DNA of 9,870 nt from Methylococcaceae bacterium (GCA_009925045.1 RFQK01000038.1:1-9870), one strand, 5' to 3'; counted from the first letter of the stretch, positions 1 through 7,545 are shown. Program-made: numbers and translations. Notes: generated by a model not told the origin, from the sequence alone.

Positions 1-208
1 CTCAAATCCAGTTGAATACGTGATTCCTGAAGGAATTACAATTGAAGCTCCTGTGCAAACTGAACTTTTGGTTAAAGGTAGCAACAAACAACAAGTCGGA
101 CAAGTCGCTTCTGAAATTAGAGGCTTCAGACCGCCTGAGCCTTATAAAGGTAAGGGTGTCAGAATTTCTGACGAATATGTTGCTAGAAAAGAAGCCAAGA
201 AAAAATAG
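1..208 (+). CDS. rplF: 50S ribosomal protein L6, C-terminal part (5' end outside window)
   Basis: This is the last 68 codons of L6, a large-subunit protein that binds 23S rRNA near the factor-binding site. The reading frame is open from base 2 to the TAG at 206-208, so the gene is cut by the window edge and no start is claimed; the ATT/ATG-like codons near base 20 are internal. The visible part is the second L6 domain, ending in the family signature [12 protein letters not shown] followed by the basic tail ARKEAKKK, which matches the C-terminus of E. coli L6 almost position by position. It is followed 8 bases later by rplR, as in the spc operon of most bacteria. Identity is secure from the signature and the gene order. 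Confidence 0.97.
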   Translation, partial: SNPVEYVIPEGITIEAPVQTELLVKGSNKQQVGQVASEIRGFRPPEPYKGKGVRISDEYVARKEAKKK

Positions 209-216
209 GTAACAAG

Positions 217-570
217 ATGGATAAGAAAACTACACGTTTGAAACGTGCTTTGAAGATTCGCAGCCGAATTAAAAAGGTTGAGATTAATCGTTTAACGATA
301 CACAAATCTTCACAGCATATCTATGCACAGGTTTTGAGCTTGGATGGTAAATCTACCGTTGCTGCTGCTTCAACAGTACAGAATGAAATTAAAGCTGGTT
401 TGAAAAATACTAGCAATATCAACGCTGCTACAGCGGTTGGTAAATTAATTGCACAAAAAGCGCTAGCAGCCGGTGTGACTGAAGTTGCATTTGATCGCTC
501 TGGTTTTAAATATCATGGTCGTGTAAAAGCATTGGCTGATGCTGCGCGCGAAGCTGGCTTGAAGTTCTAG
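217..570 (+). CDS. rplR: 50S ribosomal protein L18
   Basis: L18 binds 5S rRNA and, with L5 and L25, anchors it to the central protuberance of the large subunit. The protein has 117 residues, the same as E. coli L18, and begins [11 protein letters not shown], the usual basic N-terminus. The segment HIYAQV near residue 34 and the C-terminal block [11 protein letters not shown] through AREAGLKF (residues 92-117) are the family hallmarks. The ATG at 217 is preceded by a modest Shine-Dalgarno AGGT (207-210) that overlaps the rplF stop codon. Nothing unusual was seen. Expression is presumably by cotranscription within the spc operon. Confidence 0.98.
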   Translation: MDKKTTRLKRALKIRSRIKKVEINRLTIHKSSQHIYAQVLSLDGKSTVAAASTVQNEIKAGLKNTSNINAATAVGKLIAQKALAAGVTEVAFDRSGFKYHGRVKALADAAREAGLKF

Positions 571-579
571 GAGATTGAA

Positions 580-1086
580 ATGGCTACAGCACCTGCTCAA
601 GGCAGTACAGATGGTTTGCAAGAAAAATTGGTAAACGTTAGACGTGTTGCCAAGGTTGTTAAAGGTGGTCGTGTTTTTGGTTTCGCTGCTCTGACAGTTG
701 TTGGTGATGGTGAAGGTCGTGTTGGTTATGGCGTTGCAAAGGCAAGAGAAGTGCCAGTTGCAATCCAGAAATCATTAGAACAAGCACGTAAAAATATGAA
801 AAAAATTGCACTCAAAGATGGAACATTACAATATTCTGTAATGTCCAACACCGGTGCAGCTAAAGTTTATATGCAGCCTGCTTCTAACGGTACTGGTATC
901 ATTGCAGGTGGTGCAATGCGTGCTGTTTTCGAAGTGGTTGGTGTGCACAACGTTTTGGCTAAATGTATTGGTACCAATAATCCAATCAATGTCGTACGTG
1001 CCACTATTAATGGCTTGGCTTCTATGCATGATGCTAAACAAATTGCAGCTAAACGTGGTTTAAGCGTTGAGCAGATTACAGGATAA
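580..1086 (+). CDS. rpsE: 30S ribosomal protein S5
   Basis: S5 is a small-subunit protein that helps shape the mRNA entry channel and affects decoding fidelity. The product has 168 residues against 167 in E. coli. The N-terminal double-stranded-RNA-binding-like domain contains [12 protein letters not shown] (about residues 20-31), the loop in which spectinomycin-resistance changes fall in other bacteria; the loop looks like the normal sensitive form, which is an inference. The C-terminal domain shows [14 protein letters not shown] and the [11 protein letters not shown] block. A strong AGGAG (569-573) overlapping the rplR stop codon sits six bases before the ATG. The first dozen residues are variable, as usual for the family. 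It is the third gene of the visible spc segment. Confidence 0.98.
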   Translation: MATAPAQGSTDGLQEKLVNVRRVAKVVKGGRVFGFAALTVVGDGEGRVGYGVAKAREVPVAIQKSLEQARKNMKKIALKDGTLQYSVMSNTGAAKVYMQPASNGTGIIAGGAMRAVFEVVGVHNVLAKCIGTNNPINVVRATINGLASMHDAKQIAAKRGLSVEQITG

Positions 1087-1091
1087 GAATA

Positions 1092-1277
1092 ATGTCAGTA
1101 AAAAAATTATCTGTAATGATGACCAAAAGTAAAAATGGTCGTCTAAAAAGTCATCAGCAATGTCTTAAAGGTTTAGGCTTAAGCCGAATTCGTCAGACAG
1201 TTGAGGTAATTGATACTCCTGAAAATCGCGGAATGATCAATAAAATTGCCTACATGGTAAAAGTTGAGGAAGTGTAA
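1092..1277 (+). CDS. rpmD: 50S ribosomal protein L30
   Basis: L30 is a small protein of the large subunit. The product has 61 residues (59 in E. coli) and carries the family core [12 protein letters not shown] (residues 27-38), then [11 protein letters not shown], and ends in the usual MVKVEE motif. The ATG at 1092 follows AGGA at 1080-1083 with an eight-base spacer. The TAA stop (1275-1277) shares its last A with the ATG of rplO, the TAATG arrangement typical of translational coupling. The run of seven A residues at 1100-1106 is the only sequence oddity and keeps the frame open. Confidence 0.97.
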   Translation: MSVKKLSVMMTKSKNGRLKSHQQCLKGLGLSRIRQTVEVIDTPENRGMINKIAYMVKVEEV

Positions 1278-1711
1278 TGTATCTAAATACTATTCAATCG
1301 GCTGAAGGTTCAAGAAAGAAAGCCAAACGTGTAGGTCGTGGTATTGGTTGTACAGATGGTAAAACCTGCGGAAGAGGCCATAAAGGACAGAAAGCACGTG
1401 CTGGTGGTTATCACAAGGTTGGTTTTGAAGGTGGTCAGATGCCACTGCAAAGACGTTTACCTAAAGTTGGTTTTACATCAAGAACTAAGAAGTTCTCTGC
1501 AGTAGTCAGACTGGATGAAATTAATTCATTGTCTGCGGACTTGATTGATTTACAAACCTTGATTGCTGAAAATGTCGTTCCAGTTTTCGCTAAAAAAGTA
1601 AAAGTGATTTTAAGTGGCGAATTGAAACGTTCAGTTGTTATTAAAGGTCTTAATGTCACCGTTGGTGCTAAACAGGCAATTGAAGTTGCTGGTGGAAAAA
1701 TAGAGGCTTAA
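1277..1711 (+). CDS. rplO: 50S ribosomal protein L15
   Basis: L15 is a large-subunit protein needed at a late assembly step; its long basic N-terminal extension threads into 23S rRNA. The product has 144 residues, as in E. coli. The extension contains [13 protein letters not shown] (32-44) and [14 protein letters not shown] (50-63), both diagnostic, and the globular C-terminus ends [11 protein letters not shown]. The start ATG overlaps the rpmD stop codon by one base and is served by GAGGA (1266-1270) inside rpmD, so coupled translation is likely. Two cysteines (C25 and C31) replace the more common Ser/Gly residues in the glycine-rich segment. The stop codon is one base from the secY start. 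Confidence 0.97.
   Translation: MYLNTIQSAEGSRKKAKRVGRGIGCTDGKTCGRGHKGQKARAGGYHKVGFEGGQMPLQRRLPKVGFTSRTKKFSAVVRLDEINSLSADLIDLQTLIAENVVPVFAKKVKVILSGELKRSVVIKGLNVTVGAKQAIEVAGGKIEA
1702..1706 (+). promoter_or_regulatory. Shine-Dalgarno of secY inside rplO
   Basis: AGAGG lies within the last codons of rplO, four bases before an ATG at 1711 and six bases before the GTG at 1713. The secY reading frame meets a TAG at 1701-1703 just upstream, and no in-frame ATG follows until well inside the protein, so GTG at 1713 is the only sensible secY start. The ATG at 1711 is immediately followed by TGA (1714-1716) and cannot encode a protein. Confidence 0.75.
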
Positions 1712-1712
1712 T

Positions 1713-3035
1713 GTGAGCACACGTGGTCATGATATTGCAGCCGGTAAATTTCGATTTGGTGAGTTAAAATCCAGATTGTTGTTTGTGCTTGGCGCATTCG
1801 TTGTTTATCGAATTGGTGCGCATATACCTGTGCCAGGTATCGATCCAAAAGCACTGCAAGCTATGTTCCAGCAACAAACCGGTTCCATTTTAAACATGTT
1901 TAACATGTTTTCTGGTGGCGCGTTGATGCGGTTGAGTTTGTTCGCTTTGGGTATCATGCCTTATATTTCTGCTTCGATCATCATGCAGTTAATGACTATC
2001 GTCATTCCTGCTCTCGAGCAAATGAAAAAAGAAGGCGAGTCCGGTAGAAGAAAGATTTCTCAATATACGCGGTATAGCACTGTCATTTTGGCAATGTTTC
2101 AGTCTATTGGTATTTCTTTGGCGTTACAAAATCAGACTGCTGGTGGTATGGCGGTTGTCATTCAGCCGGGTATCCCATTTATTGTGGTGACTACTATTAC
2201 CTTGGTAACAGGCACTATATTCCTGATGTGGCTGGGTGAGCAGGTTACTGAGCGTGGTTTAGGCAATGGTATTTCATTGTTGATTTTTGCAGGTATTGTT
2301 TCTGGTTTGCCTGGTGCTATAGGTAGTACTATTGAACTGGCGCGTACTGGTGAAATTAGCAGTGTTCTGATTATTGTTTTATTCGCATTATCAATCATTG
2401 TAACGGGTGTGGTTGTTTTCGTAGAACGTGGTCAAAGACGTATCACGATTAACTATCCTAAAAGACAGCAGGGCAATAAAGTTTATGCGGGTCAAACCTC
2501 ATTCTTGCCATTAAAACTGAATATGGCAGGTGTGATCCCACCAATTTTTGCCTCGAGTATTATTCTGTTTCCTGCTACTATAGCCGGCTGGTTCGGTAAC
2601 ATCGATGGTTTTAGCTGGTTACAAGACATTTCTACAGTATTGTCTCCTGGCCAACCTGTTTATGTGTTGTGTTACGCTCTTGCAATTATATTTTTCTGCT
2701 TCTTCTATACAGCTCTAGTTTTTAACTCTAAAGAAACTGCAGAAAATTTGAAGAAATCAGGTGCTTATTTGCCAGGCATCAGACCAGGTCAGCATACGAC
2801 TATGTATATTGACAAGGTCATGACACGTCTGACACTGATAGGTGCGGTCTATATCACACTGATTTGTCTGTTGCCTGAGTTTTTGATTGTGTATTGGAAT
2901 GTTCCATTTTCATTTGGTGGAACATCACTTTTGATTATTGTTGTGGTGGTGATGGATTTCATATCTCAAATGCAAACCCACTTAATGTCTCAACAGTATG
3001 AAGGTTTGATGAAAAAAGCAAACCTTAAAAGATAA
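1713..3035 (+). CDS. secY: Protein translocase subunit SecY
   Basis: SecY is the inner-membrane channel through which SecA- or ribosome-driven polypeptides cross or enter the membrane, in complex with SecE and SecG. The product has 440 residues (443 in E. coli), with about ten hydrophobic segments expected for the family. The plug/TM2 region reads [24 protein letters not shown] (given here only as its position, roughly residues 62-85). The fourth and fifth large cytoplasmic loops carry [15 protein letters not shown] and GIRPGQ; the arginine of GIRPG falls at residue 357, the same number as the essential R357 of E. coli SecY. The start is GTG at 1713, one base after the rplO stop, with an upstream in-frame TAG excluding anything longer. 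The C-terminus ends KKANLKR, slightly shorter than in E. coli. Confidence 0.97.
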   Translation: MSTRGHDIAAGKFRFGELKSRLLFVLGAFVVYRIGAHIPVPGIDPKALQAMFQQQTGSILNMFNMFSGGALMRLSLFALGIMPYISASIIMQLMTIVIPALEQMKKEGESGRRKISQYTRYSTVILAMFQSIGISLALQNQTAGGMAVVIQPGIPFIVVTTITLVTGTIFLMWLGEQVTERGLGNGISLLIFAGIVSGLPGAIGSTIELARTGEISSVLIIVLFALSIIVTGVVVFVERGQRRITINYPKRQQGNKVYAGQTSFLPLKLNMAGVIPPIFASSIILFPATIAGWFGNIDGFSWLQDISTVLSPGQPVYVLCYALAIIFFCFFYTALVFNSKETAENLKKSGAYLPGIRPGQHTTMYIDKVMTRLTLIGAVYITLICLLPEFLIVYWNVPFSFGGTSLLIIVVVVMDFISQMQTHLMSQQYEGLMKKANLKR

Positions 3036-3055
3036 TTTATATAAGCGGTGAATTT

Positions 3056-3169
3056 ATGAAAGTAAGAGCGTCAATCAAACCTATTTGCAAAAGCTGCAAA
3101 GTTATTAAACGTAATGGTGTAGTGCGTGTTATCTGTAAAGATGGCCGTCATAAGCAACGTCAAGGTTAA
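3056..3169 (+). CDS. rpmJ: 50S ribosomal protein L36, zinc-binding form
   Basis: L36 is the smallest large-subunit protein. This 37-codon frame starts at ATG 3056 (GGTGA at 3047-3051) and ends at TAA 3167-3169. It begins [15 protein letters not shown] and ends GRHKQRQG, matching the bacterial family over its whole length. C11, C14, C27 and H32 form the C-x2-C-x12-C-x4-H zinc-ribbon set, so this is the zinc-containing form rather than a cysteine-free paralogue of the kind that replaces it during zinc limitation. Its place between secY and rpsM is the standard end of the spc operon. Confidence 0.97.
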   Translation: MKVRASIKPICKSCKVIKRNGVVRVICKDGRHKQRQG

Positions 3170-3173
3170 TTTT

Positions 3174-3202
3174 TTGCTTTTATCTGCATGTGATGTTATC
3201 AT
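3174..3202 (+). promoter_or_regulatory. Candidate internal promoter ahead of rpsM (alpha operon)
   Basis: The 75 bases between rpmJ and rpsM are the longest gap in the ribosomal cluster. They contain TATCAT at 3197-3202 (one mismatch to TATAAT), preceded by TG at 3194-3195 in the extended -10 position, and TTGCTT at 3174-3179 as a weak -35, with a 17-base spacer. Transcription would begin around 3209, leaving a leader of about 35 bases to rpsM. The same place folds as a small hairpin (GATG 3192-3195 with CATC 3200-3203). The promoter is inferred from consensus only. Confidence 0.4.
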
Positions 3203-3244
3203 CGCCTGCTTAACTTTGTTTTAGTACGATCTAGGAGTATCTAA

Positions 3245-3601
3245 ATGGCACGTATTGCCGGTATTAACGTACCTGATCATAAGCACGCAGTAATTGCTTT
3301 GACTGCCATCTATGGAATTGGCAAAAAAACGTCATTGAATATCTGCAATGAAGTAGGTATCCAACCAACAGTCAAAATTAAAGAATTGTCTGAAGACCAG
3401 GTTGAATCAATTCGTAAAGTTGTTTCAGCAATGACTGTTGAAGGCGATTTACGTCGAGAAGTCTCGATGAACATCAAACGCCTGATGGATTTGGGCTGTT
3501 ACAGAGGAATACGTCATCGTAGAGGTCTGCCGCTTCGTGGTCAAAGAACTAGAACTAATGCACGTACTAGAAAAGGCCCAAGAAAGCCTGTTACAAAATA
3601 A
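3245..3601 (+). CDS. rpsM: 30S ribosomal protein S13
   Basis: S13 sits in the head of the small subunit, contacts the large subunit through an intersubunit bridge and reaches the P-site tRNA with its basic tail. The protein has 118 residues, identical in length to E. coli S13. It begins [19 protein letters not shown], has the helix-hairpin-like segment YGIGKK (23-28), the [19 protein letters not shown] block, and a basic C-terminal tail from residue 93 ([19 protein letters not shown]). AGGAG at 3233-3237 lies seven bases before the ATG. It is the first gene of the alpha operon. In E. coli, S4 represses this operon at a pseudoknot overlapping this start; I cannot confirm an equivalent fold here. 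Confidence 0.98.
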   Translation: MARIAGINVPDHKHAVIALTAIYGIGKKTSLNICNEVGIQPTVKIKELSEDQVESIRKVVSAMTVEGDLRREVSMNIKRLMDLGCYRGIRHRRGLPLRGQRTRTNARTRKGPRKPVTK

Positions 3602-3617
3602 ATAGATAAAGGTTGAT

Positions 3618-4004
3618 ATGGCTACTCAAAACCGCGTCAAAAAAAGAATTAAAAAAGAAGTCTCAGACGGTATAGTTCACGTTCACGCTTCTTTTAACAA
3701 TACCATCGTAACTATCACTGATAGAAAAGGTAATGCTCTGTCATGGGCAACTTCAGGTGGTTCTGGATTTAGAGGTTCACGTAAAAGTACTCCATTCGCT
3801 GCTCAGGTTGCTGCTGAAAAAGCCGGTGCTGTTGCACAGGAATATGGTGTTAAAAATCTTGACGTGATGATTAAAGGTCCTGGTCCTGGTCGTGAATCTG
3901 CTGTCAGATCACTTAACAGTATGGGCTTTAAGATTTCAAATATTGTGGATGTAACACCCATTCCTCACAATGGTTGCCGTCCACCCAAAAAACGTCGCGT
4001 TTAG
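3618..4004 (+). CDS. rpsK: 30S ribosomal protein S11
   Basis: S11 lies on the platform of the small subunit near the mRNA exit (E-site) region and partners with S18 and S21. The product has 128 residues (129 in E. coli). Diagnostic blocks are [45 protein letters not shown], and the C-terminal [15 protein letters not shown] (114-128). N118-G119 corresponds to the Asn-Gly pair known in E. coli S11 to convert to isoaspartate. The ATG follows AAAGG (3608-3612) by five bases. The first codons contain two A-runs (seven and six bases), a consequence of Lys-rich AAA codons. Confidence 0.98.
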   Translation: MATQNRVKKRIKKEVSDGIVHVHASFNNTIVTITDRKGNALSWATSGGSGFRGSRKSTPFAAQVAAEKAGAVAQEYGVKNLDVMIKGPGPGRESAVRSLNSMGFKISNIVDVTPIPHNGCRPPKKRRV

Positions 4005-4021
4005 GATATTGGAGTAAGTAA

Positions 4022-4642
4022 ATGGCAAGATATCTTGGACCTTCTTGTAAATTAAGTAGAAGAGAAGGAACTGATTTATTTCTGAAAAGTAGAGGTAAAT
4101 CATTAGAGGGTAAATGTAAGCTTGATCAAAGACCTGGTCAGCATGGTGCTAAACGTACACGTAACTCTGATTACGCATTGCAGTTAAGAGCAAAACAACG
4201 TTTACGTCGTATTTATGGTGTGCTTGAAAAACAATTCAGCAATTACTATAAAGCAGCCGATGCTAAAAAAGGTGCAACGGGTCAAAACCTTTTGGACTTG
4301 CTTGAGTCACGTCTGGATAACGTTGTTTACCGTATGGGCTATGCTTCTACACGTGCAGAAGCTAGACAATTAGTGTCGCATAAAGCGATTATCGTGAATG
4401 ATCACTTGATCAATATCCCTTCCTACCAAGTAGCGGCGGGTGATCTGATTAAAATTCGCGAAAAATCTAAATCTCAGCAACGTATTAAAGATTCTTTAAC
4501 TGTAGCTGAACAGTATGGTTTTCCTAATTGGGTTGAAGTCAATCCAAAAGATATGAGTGGTGTTTTTAAATCTGTTCCTGATCGTATTGAATTAGGTGCG
4601 GAAATTAACGAACAGCTTGTTGTTGAGCTTTATTCTAAGTAA
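4022..4642 (+). CDS. rpsD: 30S ribosomal protein S4
   Basis: S4 is a primary 16S rRNA-binding protein that nucleates assembly of the 5' domain; in E. coli it also represses its own alpha operon. The product has 206 residues, equal to E. coli. The N-terminal part reads [18 protein letters not shown] and RPGQHG. The S4 RNA-binding domain starts at [12 protein letters not shown] (95-106), continues through [14 protein letters not shown] and runs to about residue 158. The protein ends [12 protein letters not shown]. Only C9 and C32 are present, so the four-cysteine zinc site of some S4 proteins is absent, as is normal in gammaproteobacteria. GGAG at 4011-4014 is seven bases before the ATG. Confidence 0.98.
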   Translation: MARYLGPSCKLSRREGTDLFLKSRGKSLEGKCKLDQRPGQHGAKRTRNSDYALQLRAKQRLRRIYGVLEKQFSNYYKAADAKKGATGQNLLDLLESRLDNVVYRMGYASTRAEARQLVSHKAIIVNDHLINIPSYQVAAGDLIKIREKSKSQQRIKDSLTVAEQYGFPNWVEVNPKDMSGVFKSVPDRIELGAEINEQLVVELYSK

Positions 4643-4660
4643 TTTAGCAGGATTAGTACT

Positions 4661-5668
4661 ATGCAGAGTTCCATTGTTAGCCTTTTGAAGCCTCGATTAG
4701 TTGAGGTTATCAATGAATCGGCTAACCATTCCAGAATCGTCATCGAACCTCTAGAAAGAGGTTTCGGTCATTCGTTAGGCAATGCTCTTCGTAGGGTTAT
4801 GCTCTCTTCAATTCCTGGCTGTGCAGTGACTGAAGTGGCCATTGATGGCGTATTGCATGAGTTTACCAGCATTGATGGTGTTCAAGAAGATGTCATTGAT
4901 ATCATTTTGAACCTTAAAAAACTTGCATTCGTAATCCATGGTAAAGACGATATCACCTTAACTTTGTCCAAAAAAGGTGCTGGCGTTGTATTAGCAAGTG
5001 ATATTGATTTGCCACACAACGTGGAAATTATTAATCCTGATTCTGTTATTGCACATATCACGCAAGATATTGCCTTAGATATGAAAATCAGGGTTGAACG
5101 TGGTCGTGGTTATGTGCCTGCTAATGTACGTAAGGAACAAAATTCTGATGCTCCTGTAGGCACTTTAGTTATTGATGCTGCCTACAGTCCTATTGTTAGA
5201 GTTGCCTATCACGTTGAAAGTACACGTGTAGAACAGCGTACTAACTTAGATAAACTGATTATTGAATTAGAAACCAATGGTACGGTAGATCCTGAAGCAG
5301 CTATTAAACATGCTGCATCAATTTTACACGATCAATTATCTGTATTCGTTGACTTCGAAAAAGTTAAGGAATCTGTACAAGAAGAAGTGGTTGTTGAAGA
5401 ACAGTCATTTGATCCTGTACTTTTAAGACCCGTTGATGATCTAGAACTCACTGTGAGATCTGCTAACTGCCTGAAAGCAGAGAATATTTTCTACATTGGT
5501 GATTTGATCCAACGCACTGAAGTTGAATTATTGCGTACGCCTAACTTGGGTAAAAAGTCATTAACTGAAATTAAAGATATCCTTGCAATGAAAGGTTTAT
5601 CTTTAGGTATGAGACTTGAAAACTGGCCACCTGAACATTTGGCTGATCGCACTCAAGCAGGCATTTAA
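4661..5668 (+). CDS. rpoA: DNA-directed RNA polymerase subunit alpha
   Basis: The alpha subunit dimerises to nucleate assembly of RNA polymerase and contacts UP elements and activators through its C-terminal domain. The product has 335 residues (329 in E. coli). The N-terminal domain carries [15 protein letters not shown] (31-45), GRGYVPAN and [10 protein letters not shown]. The C-terminal domain carries [10 protein letters not shown], with R266 matching the DNA-contacting R265 of E. coli, and [13 protein letters not shown], the rest of the DNA-binding determinant. The flexible linker around residues 236-252 is acidic, rich in Val and Glu, and a few residues longer than in E. coli. AGGA at 4649-4652 precedes the ATG by eight bases. 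It lies between rpsD and rplQ as in the standard alpha operon. Confidence 0.98.
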   Translation: MQSSIVSLLKPRLVEVINESANHSRIVIEPLERGFGHSLGNALRRVMLSSIPGCAVTEVAIDGVLHEFTSIDGVQEDVIDIILNLKKLAFVIHGKDDITLTLSKKGAGVVLASDIDLPHNVEIINPDSVIAHITQDIALDMKIRVERGRGYVPANVRKEQNSDAPVGTLVIDAAYSPIVRVAYHVESTRVEQRTNLDKLIIELETNGTVDPEAAIKHAASILHDQLSVFVDFEKVKESVQEEVVVEEQSFDPVLLRPVDDLELTVRSANCLKAENIFYIGDLIQRTEVELLRTPNLGKKSLTEIKDILAMKGLSLGMRLENWPPEHLADRTQAGI

Positions 5669-5685
5669 ATTTAAGGCATTTTGAA

Positions 5686-6075
5686 ATGAGACACCGTAAA
5701 TCTGGTAGACAATTAAATAAAAACAGTAGCCATAGAAAAGCTCTTTTTAGCAATATGGCAGTATCACTGTTTAAACATGAGTTGATTAAAACTACGCTGC
5801 CAAAAGCGAAAGAATTGAGAATGATTGCAGAGCCATTAATCACTTTATCTAAAGTTGATTCTGTTGCAAAACGTCGTCAAGCTTTTTCTAAATTGCGTGA
5901 TCGTGATGCTGTGACCAAACTGTTCAATGAACTTGGTCCACGTTATCAAGCGCGTTCAGGTGGTTATTTACGGATCATCAAATGCGGCTTCAGATCAGGT
6001 GATGATGCACCTATGGCTTATGTTGAATTAGTTGACAGATCTACAGTCGTTTCTTCTGCTGAAACTGTTGAGTAA
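5686..6075 (+). CDS. rplQ: 50S ribosomal protein L17
   Basis: L17 is a large-subunit protein located near the polypeptide exit tunnel. The product has 129 residues (127 in E. coli). The N-terminus [20 protein letters not shown], the segment [12 protein letters not shown] (34-45), and [27 protein letters not shown] are the family signatures. AAGG at 5673-5676 lies nine bases before the ATG. It is the last gene of the alpha operon, and a strong terminator follows 13 bases after its stop codon, which closes the ribosomal cluster. Confidence 0.98.
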   Translation: MRHRKSGRQLNKNSSHRKALFSNMAVSLFKHELIKTTLPKAKELRMIAEPLITLSKVDSVAKRRQAFSKLRDRDAVTKLFNELGPRYQARSGGYLRIIKCGFRSGDDAPMAYVELVDRSTVVSSAETVE

Positions 6076-6088
6076 TTTTTAAAGCTAT

Positions 6089-6125
6089 AAAAGCCCTGTC
6101 ATTATTCAATGACAGGGCTTTTTTT
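6089..6125. terminator. Shared bidirectional intrinsic terminator of rplQ and rarA
   Basis: A perfect 15-bp inverted repeat (6089-6103 with 6108-6122) with a four-base ATTC loop has a GC-rich core AGCCCTGTC and is followed on the + strand by seven T residues (6119-6125). On the - strand the stem is followed by TTTT (complement of 6092-6089), so it can also stop rarA transcription. It lies in the 48-base gap between the convergent rplQ and rarA genes. Confidence 0.95.
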
Positions 6126-7446
6126 ATTGATGCCATTCCTCATCTAATTTCTTCAAAAATTCTAATTTCTGTTTGATTTTACCTTCCAGTCCTCTATCGC
6201 TTGGTTGATAGTATTTAGCGTTTTTCAGTTTTTCAGGAAGATAGGTTTCACCTGCGGCATAAGCGTTTGGTTCGTCATGCGCATAGCGATAGGTTTTTCC
6301 GTGGCCTAATTCTTTTAATAATTTCGTTGGGGCATTCTTGAGGTGGATGGGGACATCGAGTGTTCCGTAATTTTCTGCATCTAATCGAGCCAAATTATAG
6401 GCAACATAACACGCATTACTTTTAGGTGCGCAGGCCAGATAAATAACTGCTTGGGCGAGTGCTAGTTCACCCTCTGGACTTCCAAGTCTCTCGAATGCAG
6501 CGGCTGCATCCAGACATATCTGTAATGCCCTGGGGTCTGCATTGCCAATATCTTCCGATGCCATGCGTATAATTCTCCTAGCCAGATAATAAGGGTCACA
6601 ACCACCGGCTATCATCCGTGTTAACCAGTAGACTGAGGCGTCCGGGTTGCTACCGCGTACAGACTTATGTAGGGCTGAAATCTGGTCATAAAATATGTCG
6701 CCCTGCTTATCAAATCTATTCACCTGGGTTTGCAGTACTTGTTTAAGTACAGCAGTATTGATGAGTAGTTTGTCAGCTTGCTTTTCTGCCAAGTCAACCG
6801 CTATTTGTAACATATTCAGGCATTTACGAGCATCGCCATCGGCTGATTCACTCAGGTATTGCAGTGCGTCAGCCTCCATATGGATATTGGTTTTTTCAAA
6901 CAGTATTGCTTGATTGGCTAAGACTCTTTCTATCAAATTACTTAAGTCTCGTGTTTCCAAGCCTTTTAATACGTAGACCCTTAATCTAGACAACAATGCA
7001 TTATTGAGTTCAAACGATGGGTTTTCAGTGGTAGCTCCAAAAAGGGTGATCACGCCCTCTTCAATGGGTGCCAAGAGCGAATCTTGTTGGCTCTTGGAAA
7101 ATCGGTGTATCTCGTCTATGAAAACAATAGTGTTAATCTGGCGTTTTTGATAATCCGCTGCTTCGGCGACTGCTGCTCTGATTTCTTTGACACCTGCCAT
7201 AACGGCAGAGAGTTCAATAAAATGACAATTGGACTGGCTAGCAATAATTTTAGCGAGTGTGGTTTTGCCTACGCCTGGTGGACCCCAGAACACCAATGAA
7301 TGAATGTACTGGTTTTCGATGGCTATTCTTAATGGCTTACCTTCATCCAGTAAATGCATTTGTCCTACAAATTCCGCGATGGTTTTGGGGCGCATCCGCG
7401 AGGAGAGAGGGGTAAATTGCTGGTGATTAAATAACTGCTCAGTCAT
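6124..7446 (-). CDS. rarA: Replication-associated recombination protein A (MgsA/RarA, AAA+ ATPase)
   Basis: RarA is a clamp-loader-like AAA+ ATPase that acts at stalled or damaged replication forks and interacts with single-stranded-DNA-binding protein in E. coli. The product has 440 residues (447 in E. coli). Visible elements: Walker A GPPGVGKT (55-62), Walker B with DEIH (111-114), sensor-1 region GATTENPSFE (137-146), a likely arginine finger in LLSRLR (R154), and sensor-2 region DGDAR (203-207). The C-terminal tetramerisation part shows KSVRGSNPDA (261-270), SEDIGNADPR (297-306) and HDEPNAYAAGE (390-400). The ATG at 7446 is the only usable start, since an in-frame stop lies five codons upstream; no Shine-Dalgarno precedes it. 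In E. coli rarA sits by lolA and serS, so its place beside the ribosomal cluster is a local arrangement. Confidence 0.96.
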   Translation of the reverse strand: MTEQLFNHQQFTPLSSRMRPKTIAEFVGQMHLLDEGKPLRIAIENQYIHSLVFWGPPGVGKTTLAKIIASQSNCHFIELSAVMAGVKEIRAAVAEAADYQKRQINTIVFIDEIHRFSKSQQDSLLAPIEEGVITLFGATTENPSFELNNALLSRLRVYVLKGLETRDLSNLIERVLANQAILFEKTNIHMEADALQYLSESADGDARKCLNMLQIAVDLAEKQADKLLINTAVLKQVLQTQVNRFDKQGDIFYDQISALHKSVRGSNPDASVYWLTRMIAGGCDPYYLARRIIRMASEDIGNADPRALQICLDAAAAFERLGSPEGELALAQAVIYLACAPKSNACYVAYNLARLDAENYGTLDVPIHLKNAPTKLLKELGHGKTYRYAHDEPNAYAAGETYLPEKLKNAKYYQPSDRGLEGKIKQKLEFLKKLDEEWHQ

Positions 7447-7457
7447 GTTGAAGTACG

Positions 7458-7463
7458 TTTATA
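7458..7463 (-). promoter_or_regulatory. Candidate -10 element for rarA
   Basis: On the - strand TATAAA (7463 to 7458) matches the -10 consensus at five of six bases. A start point six to eight bases downstream would leave only about five untranslated bases before the ATG at 7446. No convincing -35 is present at 16-18 bases spacing, so the call is weak. Confidence 0.3.
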
Positions 7464-7484
7464 TTGGCCGCTTTGAAATATGGG

Positions 7485-7513
7485 TAGGCAATTTGGAGCT
7501 TTTTCATTAAAAT
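7485..7513 (+). promoter_or_regulatory. Candidate promoter for accA
   Basis: Within the 99-base divergent region, TAGGCA (7485-7490, four of six to TTGACA) and TAAAAT (7508-7513, five of six to TATAAT) are separated by 17 bases. Transcription would begin near 7520, giving a leader of about 26 bases to the accA ATG. It is a consensus match only. Confidence 0.35.
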
Positions 7514-7530
7514 TACACAGTTTTTTCATT
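7500..7530 (+). repeat. Pair of 9-bp direct repeats TTTTTCATT
   Basis: The nonamer TTTTTCATT occurs at 7500-7508 and again at 7522-7530, 22 bases start to start, close to two helical turns. The pair flanks the candidate accA -10 element and start point. The repeat itself is certain; a role as an operator is speculative, because T-rich 9-mers recur by chance in AT-rich DNA. Confidence 0.6.
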
Positions 7531-7545
7531 CTCAAGCAGAGCGAT

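Noticed and set aside
826..1063. Open frames on both strands inside rpsE
   Set aside because: They lie entirely within a secure ribosomal protein gene, have no ribosome binding site, and their sequences look like frame shadows.
2162..2398. 78-codon antisense frame inside secY
   Set aside because: It is a shadow of the hydrophobic SecY coding sequence with no independent support.
3639..3656. A7 and A6 runs near the start of rpsK as a programmed frameshift or slippage site
   Set aside because: They simply encode Lys-Lys pairs with AAA codons in an AT-leaning gene; the frame is continuous, the codon phasing lacks a full slippery heptamer, and no downstream structure is apparent.
4046..4117. 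Zinc-binding site in S4 (C9 and C32)
   Set aside because: Only two of the four cysteines needed are present, and this pattern is ordinary for gammaproteobacterial S4.
5571..5843. 90-codon antisense frame spanning the rpoA-rplQ junction
   Set aside because: Leu/Phe/Cys-rich shadow translation crossing two secure genes, with no start context.
6695..7299. Two + strand open frames within rarA
   Set aside because: They are antisense to conserved AAA+ motifs of RarA and show no protein family features.
7480..7545. 22-codon N-terminal extension of accA from an upstream ATG
   Set aside because: The extra residues do not resemble AccA of any bacterium I know, whereas the ATG at 7546 gives a precise match to the family N-terminus; the extension would cover the likely promoter and the direct repeats.
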